Assembly (NCBI GenBank): GCA_027604505.1
Contig: JADIIX010000019.1
Location: 1-64,000 of the forward strand
Origin: Gonapodya sp. JEL0774
Taxonomy: Eukaryota > Monoblepharomycota > Monoblepharidomycetes > Monoblepharidales > Gonapodyaceae
Direction: 5' to 3'
Length of the DNA: 64,000 nt
Below, piece after piece: positions 52,575 through 64,000 of the stretch. The position numbers and the translations under genes were made by a program. Position 1 is the first letter of the stretch. Every line of letters begins with the position of its first letter. The notes under the pieces were generated by a model. It saw only the letters and a program-made list of their open reading frames with translations, was not told the DNA's origin and did not search any database.

Positions 52575-55500
52575 ATGGAAGGAGGTGCCTCTCTCACCAA
52601 CGGAGGCGGAAACGACGCCGAACACTCTGCCGCCGCAAAGCCCTTGAAGCGCAAGGCAAACTACACTTCAGACTCGGAATCTTCAGATGATGTGCCCCTG
52701 AAAGTGAGGAAAACTTAGCCTTAGGCTGTTCGCATCGTGGTAGAGCGTGGTCTGAATGACGTCCTTGACGAAGGAACGAGCTGGGGCAAAGGCAATGGAC
52801 TCCAAGAGGAAGCCGAAAACTAAGGTTATGGGGGTAGGAGCTAATGGTGCTAGCAAGGTATGTTACTGTTTATCCAGCATCCAGAAAATCTTTCGTGATC
52901 TCAATTCCAAGGTTATATCATCAACTATTGTTCCTACCGTTCAACAATTGCTTGGAACGAACTTCATGGCTCGCTCTTTGTAATTCCTGGTTCTCACCGC
53001 ATTTGAAGTCTTCTTTTGTGAAATCGAACGTTTCAAAGAAGGTCAAGCGAGAGGAGTCTTCTGACGAAGAGTTCTCATCCACCGTTTCCGACGAAGCCTC
53101 CGGCGACAGCGCATCCCCGTCCGAATCAGACAGCGAAGGATACTCTGATGCCAACTCTGATGCTCCTCTGGTGCGTTCTCACTTGTACCGTCACTACTGG
53201 GAGATTCTTAGTTTCTGTTTTCTGCTTGACAGACAAGGAAGGCGACTGTATTGAAATCAAGAACAACAGGGAATGGAAAAGCAGGTGCTGAGAAGGATGT
53301 TGCAACGAAGGTGAGCCAGCTTATATTAGTCACACTCTGCGCTCCCACCCCACCCCACTAATTCTCTTTGACACATTGGAAGGCTGTGACCAAACGCAAG
53401 CGTGAGGACGAAGATACCCCATCTTCGAAGGTGAAAGGAGAGCCCTCAAGGAAAGTGAAAACGGAGGCCAAGAGCTCAAAGATGGCGGTGAAGAAAATAA
53501 GACCTTCCGGCGAAGACGATGACTCTGACGCGTCGGACCGACCGCGTGCCAAGTCGACTCCTAAACATCGAAACAATAAGAAAGTCAAGGAGGACCCAGA
53601 CAATTCTGCTCCCAGCACACCTCAAAAGAAAGGACGGGCGAAGAAAGGAGAAGACGATGAAGAGGTGGATGAGCAGTACAAGTGGTGGCTTGAAAATCAG
53701 GGAGATACGAGTGAGAAATGGAAGACTTTGGAACACTGCGGGGTTGTTTTCCCCCCTCCTTACAAACCTATTGGTGTGAGAATGAAGTACGATGGTGAGT
53801 TAGTGGTTCGGTCATGCCACTCTGTTCGCAGTCCGGCCTTGTTGTTCGTCTTGACAGTTGTCTCGATTCTTGCTGTCCACATAACGTTGTACCTCTGCAT
53901 TAGGCAAAGAGATAACACTCGATCCCGAATCGGAAGAGGTCGCGGGGTTCTACGCCCAATTGATCGGTACTGAATGGGTTGAGAATCCCATTTTCCGAAA
54001 GAACTTCTTTGAAGACTGGATGGCTGTCCTTGCCAAAAGCAACAAAGTGCGTGATGCTGTGACACATCTGCGGATGTGTAATGTATTTGTCAGACGGGTT
54101 TCTTACTCGAGCTCTAGTCACACCCAATTAAATCCCTCGAAAAATGCGACTTCAGCCCCATTACCGAATACTATGCACGCCAAAGGGAAGAGAGAAAAAA
54201 TATGACCAAAGAGCAAAAGGAAGCCGCCAAGGCGGAGAAGAAGGCACTTGAGGACAAGTTCGGATGGGCAACTATCGACGGTCGAAAGGAGAAAATCGGG
54301 AACTTTCGAATTGAGCCGCCAGGCTTGTTTAGAGGTCGCGGAGCCCACCCAAAGGCCGGGAGATTGAAGGTATTCCTGGTGGATCAGTTTGCAAGGAAGT
54401 TTTCACATCACCGTCTCTATCGTTGACAGAAACGAGTCATGGCAGAACAAGTGATCATCAATATTGGCGCGGATGCTAAAGTACCAGAGCCACCGGCCGG
54501 TCATCACTGGGGAGACGTGGTTCACGACAACACTGTTACTTGGCTTGCTTATTGGAAGGAGAATGTTAACGACGCTTTCAAGTATGTTTTCTTCGCTGCC
54601 GGATCCAGTTTGAAGGGTCAAAGTGACCTCAAGAAATTCGAAAAGGCCAGAGATCTCAAGGTTTGTACATCGTCGTTTATCTTGCAATCTGGTGTTACCT
54701 ACAACGCTACAAAATCAACTCTCAGAAACATGTTCACAGAATCCGAAAGGATTATCAAGCAGGACTGAAAGATGAGCTTATGGCCACTCGGCAAAGATCA
54801 ACTGCAATGTATTTTATAGACCGACTGGCACTTCGTGCGGGCAATGAGAAAGGCGAAGACGAGGCCGACACAGTCGGATGCTGCTCATTACGATTCGAGC
54901 ACGTCACGTTAGCCCCTCCGAATAAAGTTATCTTCGATTTCCTGGGGAAGGACAGTATCAGGTACTACAACGAGGTGGAAGTGGAGGAGCAAGTCTTTAA
55001 GAATCTGAAGATTTTTAAGAAACCACCGAAGAAAGAAGGAGACCCTTTGTTTGATCGACTAGACGTAAGCTTGAGTGTTCCCCGGTTTAAGTACTTTGTT
55101 ATCGACTTGCTCGGTGGCTCCTTTTCAGACATCGATATTGAATAGACATCTACAAGGCTACCAAAAAAGTTTAACTGCAAAAGTATTTCGAACGTATAAT
55201 GCCAGCTTTACTTTCCAAGAGGAGCTTCGGAAAACACCGAAAGACGGCACTGTGGCAGAAAAGCTGCTGGCCTATAATAGAGCCAACCGCGAAGTTGCGA
55301 TTCTGTGCAACCATCAGAGAACAATACCGAAGGCGCATGGTAATCAGATGGAAAAGCTGAAGTACAAGGTGAGACAATCTCAGATTAAATAGAACAGCGG
55401 CAAATAATCATCTTGTCTTTTTAAATTCAAGGTCCGTGCCCTGAAGTACGAGCTTAGGAAGATTCGCGAACAAATATTGGATCTAGATCCAAAGAAGAAG

Positions 55501-56163
55501 AAGAAGTCCCAGTATACCGAGGTAAGTTGAGTTGCAAGGCAGTTTGATTTGGCCAAGTCATTCTTTCAATTTCGGTTTGTTTCATAAAGGAGGAGTCTGA
55601 CCTGGACGAGGATTGGATTACGCAGCACGAGAAAAATCTTGAGGAACAGGAAAAGGAGAAGTTGGCCAAGAAATTGGACAGAGAGAACGAGAAGAGGAGG
55701 GAGCAAGGAGAGAAACCGCTTACTATGAAGGATATGGAACCGCCTATGAAGAAGACCCCTTCTCTTGAACGACTTGAGGAGATGTTTGAGAAAATGAAAG
55801 AGAAGATTAGTGCTCAGAAGCTTGCGATGGTCGATAAGGTCAGTTAGATTTGTCGTGGATTGTCACCATTGGGACAATATGTGTGCCTTGGGCTTTTCAG
55901 ATTTTTGAACACCACTGACCTCCATAGGACGAAAACAAGACGACGGCCCTTGGAACTTCTAAGATCAACTACATCGATCCCCGTATATCCGTGATGTGGT
56001 GCAAGAAATACGATGTACCACTTGAGAAGGTTTTCAACAAGAGTCTGTTGAGCAAGTTTAAGTGGGCCATGGAGACACCGTGGGTTGATTTATTGTTGCA
56101 AACTTTTGAATTGTAATACTCATCTGATCGCTTTCCCAACACAGCGCTGAATGGGAATTCTAA
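52575..56163 (+). CDS. TOP1: DNA topoisomerase I (type IB)
   Basis: Relaxes supercoils by single-strand cleavage ahead of polymerases. The N-terminal region (residues 1 to about 250) is a charged, Ser/Lys-rich nuclear tail split over several short exons. The core starts [20 protein letters not shown] and continues [39 protein letters not shown] and [18 protein letters not shown]. Next come [19 protein letters not shown], the catalytic-domain blocks [20 protein letters not shown] and [20 protein letters not shown], and [21 protein letters not shown] coiled linker rich in Lys/Glu follows, then the C-terminal [10 protein letters not shown] containing the active-site tyrosine. The last exon gives AEWEF with TAA at 56161-56163. 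All active-site blocks are present, so it should be functional. Confidence 0.95.
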
Positions 56164-56236
56164 ATATACACTACACAAATGTATTAGTCGATTAATATGC
56201 ATTTACCACTTTAGACCGTTGTTTCGCCAGATACGG

Positions 56237-59447
<3,211 letters not shown>

Positions 59448-59636
59448 CCGACAAGAACTTTTAGCCAGTGTAGATCCTGATTTCCAGAGATACTGGATTG
59501 AAGTTTGTCAATTCCTTCATCACAGTAGAGTATCATCATTTACTGGATATGGATGTGTATCATGTTGATGTTGCCTATGGTTCAGTGGTTGAGTAATTTT
59601 TGGAATTTCACAACGGGTACATCTCCAGCACAGTCA

Positions 59637-61139
59637 ATGCCTCTTCGGCGAATTCAACTGGACACACGTCTTGAAGGACTGAGACAGGGAGATGCCAGAA
59701 ACCTCCCTCCATTACGCCAGACTGGAGGGGGAAACAAGGCCAGTGCTTCGCTGTTACAGCTACCTTCATTCTCTGCTCAGTTCGGACTCGGAGGCAACAT
59801 GAAGCCTCGCATCGTAGACTTCAGCGAGACTGCGGCAGTACAGCCAGCTCCTCGTGGCGTTCCCAATCCGACGGAGAAAGCTCGCAGGAGGAACGGTGTG
59901 CACACGACTTCGAGTATTCACAGTGAAGCAGCGAATACCGGTGTAAAAGCCGACGCACCGCTTCTTCCTTTCCGCTCTCGCTTGCGTGATGCACCAGGTG
60001 GCCCATTTCCTTCTTTACGACGGACCTTACGTTCGCAACCAATCCCCCCTTCTCATGCACAACCTCTCCCTGTACCACCTGAGCCCCAAAAGAAACTCAA
60101 ATTTGCTCTGGACTCCAAACGGCCGACTGAGGATCCGGACTTTGATTCAAAGACTTTTCTGGGGAAGCGAAAGAGACAAGAGGAACGCGATCATGGTGGC
60201 GCAGGTTACGAAAGCGGTCACAATTCTGAGACGGACAATGGCGAACGGAGGAAGCTTAGACCACGAAGGACACCTACGGAGAAGACGCGGTCGCGGGAGC
60301 GAGGTGAGTATGTGAAAGCGTGAAAGAATCCACACCTGACCAATTATCAATGGTTATTTCAGAGATTCTGTTTCAGCTCATTCGCCCCGAATGTCTTCTT
60401 TATGTCGAGAATGATGAGGTCTCCGTCCGTGGATGCACAGCAATTCTTTTGCCCCCAGCAGTAGCTGGTGGACAATCCCTTCCAGTACCAGTTCCACTTC
60501 CCCCTCCCAAACATCCTGATAATGTCGCAAATATCCCTATGTTCAGAGTGTTAGAGTTCCCGGATATGTATGTGGGCAGGGGTAAGAGGAATTTTTCGGT
60601 CGCGTTGAATGGCGATGTGAGTGTTTGTGGCTTGGTTATTCACGATGGGTACAGCTGATTCGCAATCCTTACCATCCTTCGCTGACACGTAGGAGGAAGA
60701 TACGTCTGATGAAGCTTACGAATTACGCCATCGCCGATATGAGAGGGAAGAAAAGAGATTAAAGAACCGTGAAGTGGAAGTATATCGCTATGAGCTTCAC
60801 AAACGACGTGAAGCAGAGGAAGCGAGGCGGCAACAAGAGATCTCAAGAAAGCTTGTCGCAGGTGGTCGGCCATGGGGTGGTGGAGGTGGTATTGTTGGGA
60901 CGTCAAGTGTCACGCTTGCAGATGATGACGAAGGTCGTGTAAAGCCCCCAAAGCGCCCAGGGAGTGCCGAGTTGGTACTGGCTTCTTCGTCAGTAGAGAA
61001 TACCACGTCGCAAGTCTCCACTACGGGTATTCCTTTGGTGTCTCGGCGCGTGACAGACAGTCGAGCACGAGACGATCGGGACTTCGTTGGGAGGAATACT
61101 CGATCTGGCGCCAAGTATCGAGCGGGCAGGACCCTGTAA
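59637..61139 (+). CDS. PEHE/SAS4-like helical-domain protein
   Basis: Exons joined through about 60305 and 60360-60615, then 60690-61139, give roughly 440 aa. The N-terminal half is basic and proline-rich (RKLRPRRTPTEKTRSRER), likely nuclear. A middle block (ILFQLIRPECLLYVENDEVSVRG) precedes FRVLEFPDMY. Next is a helical stretch EEDTSDEAYELRHRRYEREEKR...EVYRYELHKRREAEEARR. This resembles the PEHE domain of MSL1/NSL1 and the related SAS4 domain, both of which scaffold MYST-type histone acetyltransferases. The resemblance is short and was judged by eye. The tail is disordered with a basic end (RSGAKYRAGRTL). The start is uncertain: ATGs lie at 59637 and upstream in the same frame. Its stop is 72 bp from that of KIF9. 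Confidence 0.55.
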
Positions 61140-61211
61140 ATTGATTCAGCAGGATCATGTAGTGGCAATTGGGGCATTTTCTCTTTACTCTTTTGTACTT
61201 TGCTGTATTGA

Positions 61212-64000
61212 TTACAAAGCCCTCCTTTTGATTTTTCTCCGTGCATTGAAGAATGTGACCGCGCTGGGCTCGGCTTCCTCCAAATTCATTTTCTGAAGGT
61301 GCATTCCATCCAGGAAAATCAGAACACAAGGGAGATTGGGAATGGAGACCACAATCGTACCTGCAATTGCATTATCTCAAACTTCTCAGCGACATCCATC
61401 AGGTCCTAAAGCAATATTCACTTTTCAGTTTAACCTTGTTGTTTTTCATTGGAGTGTCCAACTACTCACATCCTCACCCGCTCGGCCAACACCTCCAGCT
61501 GTCACGCCATAAGTAAGGGCGTAGTGTTGCTCAAAATCTTGTATAAGTTTTCTCCTGCACTGATCTACTAATCGGTCGCAGTATTCGACTTCTCCTCGAG
61601 CTGTGCGAAGGGTGGCATAGCGGTCGCGGTACTGTGCTTTCAGGAACTTCAAGCGATCAAGCTGGCTGTGTTCTTCTTCGTCAATAATCCGATCACCAGT
61701 TTCTTTGGGATTTTGATAGGTGGGTAGGCTCAGCAGAACAGAGAACAGGAATAAAATGGAACTAAAAGTACCACCTGCAGCTAGCGTATTCCGCTCCTGG
61801 GCTTTCCTCCCTAGAATTTCCTTCACTTCGTCGATTTCATATTTGGATTCATTCACAGCCTCGGCTGCTTCCTTTGCGATTCGACGCTTTTCGCGTAAAG
61901 CAGCTTTGTTGCATGATGCAAAGTCACAACAAGTGTTCCAAACAAGTTTTCACAACTCGTTCGCAGCGCACTTACCTTTATTCTCACTCAGAATTTTGCT
62001 CATTTCGGCACCCTTGATCCTTTTATAGGCTTCGAACTCTTCCGATCGCGGAGGTGGCGCGAAGTTGGCAGCTGGATCCAGTGCGCTCACCCGAGGTGAG
62101 CTTGTGCTGCTCTTTATTGGCAAAGGTGGCAGAATTGGTGATGAAGGAACGCCATCGGTTTGCGTGCTATTTCTAGGAGAAATCGGAATATGCTGGCGGA
62201 CAGGACCCATTAAAGCACTCTCCTGCCAAGTTGGAGTTAATCTCAGTACTTACACCGTCTTCCATCTTTACGGATGCGGTTTCAAAAGACAACACGGGCA
62301 CGTCACTCAATGAATGTTTTGCCTGAGAATCTGCCAGGCCGTTCATACTCCCGAACTTTTTCTCGCTTTTGACAGGTGGCTTCTTTTTGTTCTTGTCAGA
62401 TCCTTTGATTTCTTTCAGTCCAATCTTTGAGGGTTGTGGCCGGGCGCTCGATGGTACCTTTACCGTCAGTTCAGTGTTGGCGCACGATTTAAATTTGTAA
62501 CCGTGCCCTTACCAAGCCAATAGCAAACCCCCCTTCGAGTTCCCCAACGCCTTCTTCTTTTTCCAAGTCAACGATCCCCGTTTTGATCCCTCCATTCTCA
62601 TTACCTCCTGTACTGAGCGATGCGGAGGATGACTTTTCCATTGCGGTTATCTGGGTTGCTGAGGGCAACAGAGCGCCACCTGATATGCGCCCCTCTCTTG
62701 CTGCCCGCTTGAGATCTTCTAATTCGACCTCTATACACTTGTAAAGATTGCGGAACTGAGCAAAACTTTCTCTGATCTGCCTTAGACTGGAGATCTGTTG
62801 ATTGCCACGAGTTATCCCCACCCAGAAAGAATATGCGTCAAGTGCCCTCACTTCGAGATCTTCATTGTCGTGGTCCAAATAATTCTTGACTTGCTTTTGC
62901 AGTTCGTACTTTTGACTTTCGGTCAGCGGTTCGTACTGTACATGACTCCGGTTTGCAAGCGTATCGTGCATCGAAAGTTCCTGCCTCAAATCCTTTACTT
63001 CTTTCTCGTACTTCTTTATAAGCGCCATAGGATCAGATTGAATGTTGACCGTAGGGGTATTGGTGACACACATCATGCGGCTTGCAAAGCGGAGTGTTGA
63101 GATAGTTTCTTCAATGTGCAAACGTTCGCCCCAGATGCAAGCGCTTCCATAAAAATCAATCACAATGGGCAATGTTGTAGAATCTCTGTCACCTTCATTT
63201 GCGGGAGAATTCTTACATGACAAGGGTGGTGCAGTTCCCTCCTAGAGAATCCCGAAGCACGTTCGTCAGTTTAGACTGCCGATACGGAATGTGCTCCCTC
63301 CTTTTATCGGCAAGCGCAATCACAACTTGCTCTAAGAAGGTCAAACTCTTGTTTATGTACATTGCTTCTCTGAGAGAAGTACCGGAAGTCTGAGTCTTAG
63401 AAATCCGCTCAGAACCTGCAAGGTCCACCAAATTGAGTTTTGAGTAAAGAACTTCCTCGGAGTTCTCTTGGCGAGAGCGTGCCTCGAGATAAATAGTGAA
63501 GATGCAATGAGAGCTATGCAGAAATGAGAGTGACTGACGTATGGTGGAAATGAGAACAATAAACTTACCGCGAAGAAGTTCTATTCATCTGGTGCTCAGA
63601 GATGGACTTGTTTGTTTCACCCTCGAACAAGTAATTGAGCGCATCCTCTTCGTTATTCGCTATTAGAAGGTTCAACCCTCTGACAGACGAACCCCCATTC
63701 TTATCGTCAACAACAATGAGTGGCCCCGTGCTCTCCTCGGCACCATCCACAGTAGTGAGGAGATCCACAACTTGCTCCTGGTGACTTTTTCGGTTATCGA
63801 TACTATATTGATCCACACGTTTTTGACCCAACCCACCTGATAAATCTCGAGATACGAGATTCGAGCAGTCACTGCGAGTTGTGGTTTCTCCGAGATGTCT
63901 TTAAAAATCTGCGATATGACCCGTGGTATCAAACCACGATGTTTATAATTCTCAGTTGCGCCGGTAATGGTGAACGTCTTGCCGGCGCCAGTTTGCCCGT
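61212..64000 (-). CDS. KIF9: Kinesin-9 (KIF9), 5' end outside the window
   Basis: Kinesin-9 proteins act in motile cilia, where relatives associate with the central pair or doublets. The window holds the motor from the P-loop onward: GQTGAGKTFTITGA at the window edge, GLIPRVISQIF, NRTSSRSH, VDLAGSERISKT, HIPYRQSKLTNVLRDSLGGN and TISTLRFASRM. The kinesin-9-specific neck follows (KKYEKEVKDLRQELSMHDTL, QYEPLTESQKYELQKQV, RESFAQFRNLY). The tail includes AYKRIKGAEMSKILSENK, DRLKFLKAQYRDRYATLRTA and EVEYCDRLVDQCRRKL. The final exon gives AEPSAVTFFNARRKIKRRAL with TAA at 61212-61214. The N-terminal part of the motor lies beyond base 64000. Internal exons at 62230-62510 were not resolved. Confidence 0.9.

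Noticed and set aside
59573-59600. tRNA A-box-like sequence (TGGTTCAGTGGTTGAG)
   Set aside because: No B-box or cloverleaf could be found within the following 80 nt, and the sequence lies at the 5' side of a protein gene.

Overview
This window is nuclear DNA of a eukaryote, most likely a zoosporic (flagellated) fungus of the chytrid grade. Coding regions are broken by many short GT-AG introns (about 60-90 nt), and intergenic gaps are often only 50-120 bp. Fungal-type genes (a Vps3844-domain membrane protein, SNT2, an OCA1/SIW14-type phosphatase) sit beside genes that fungi keep only if they build a cilium: MKS1 (transition zone, B9 domain) and kinesin-9/KIF9. Complex I (NDUFA8) is present. 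Gene structures were joined by eye from splice signals and protein-family continuity. Exon coordinates are given where I checked the reading frame across the junction; other spans are gene-level.

Layout. 1-3537: a GC-rich, coding-like but frame-broken stretch, then sequence with no recognisable gene. 3538-13044: OCA1-like phosphatase (-) and MKS1 (+) diverge from an 81-bp gap; ATG4 (+) follows MKS1; SET1 (-) converges on ATG4. 13899-21991: clathrin heavy chain (+) with a 12-nt microexon, then NDUFA8 (+). 22043-27322: an unrecognised proline/serine-rich protein (-), a REEP/Yop1 family membrane-shaping protein (-), a 42-bp tandem repeat, and a proline-rich protein resembling mitochondrial fission regulators (+). 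27738-31881: CCC2/ATP7-type copper ATPase (-). 32663-33580: a relic resembling the Helitron-associated DUF6570 region. 33734-40243: SNT2-like BAH/PHD/SANT protein (+) converging on actin (-). 40651-46302: Vps3844-domain protein (+), eIF2B alpha (-), PWWP plus LEDGF/TFIIS-N-like protein (+). 46392-56163: alanyl-tRNA synthetase (+), BRX1 (-), topoisomerase I (+). 56237-64000: polo-like kinase (+), PEHE/SAS4-like protein (+), KIF9 (-, 5' end beyond the window).

Themes. The genes are mostly housekeeping: translation, ribosome assembly, vesicle traffic, respiration, autophagy and mitosis. Four chromatin genes occur here (SET1, SNT2, a PWWP protein and a PEHE/SAS4 protein), along with two ciliary genes. 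I see no operon-like functional cluster, no CRISPR, no convincing tRNA or rRNA and no intact transposon. The most unusual details are within genes: paired loss of cysteines in the second CHCH motif of NDUFA8, an in-frame presequence-like extension on alanyl-tRNA synthetase, and duplicated copper-binding exons in the copper ATPase.
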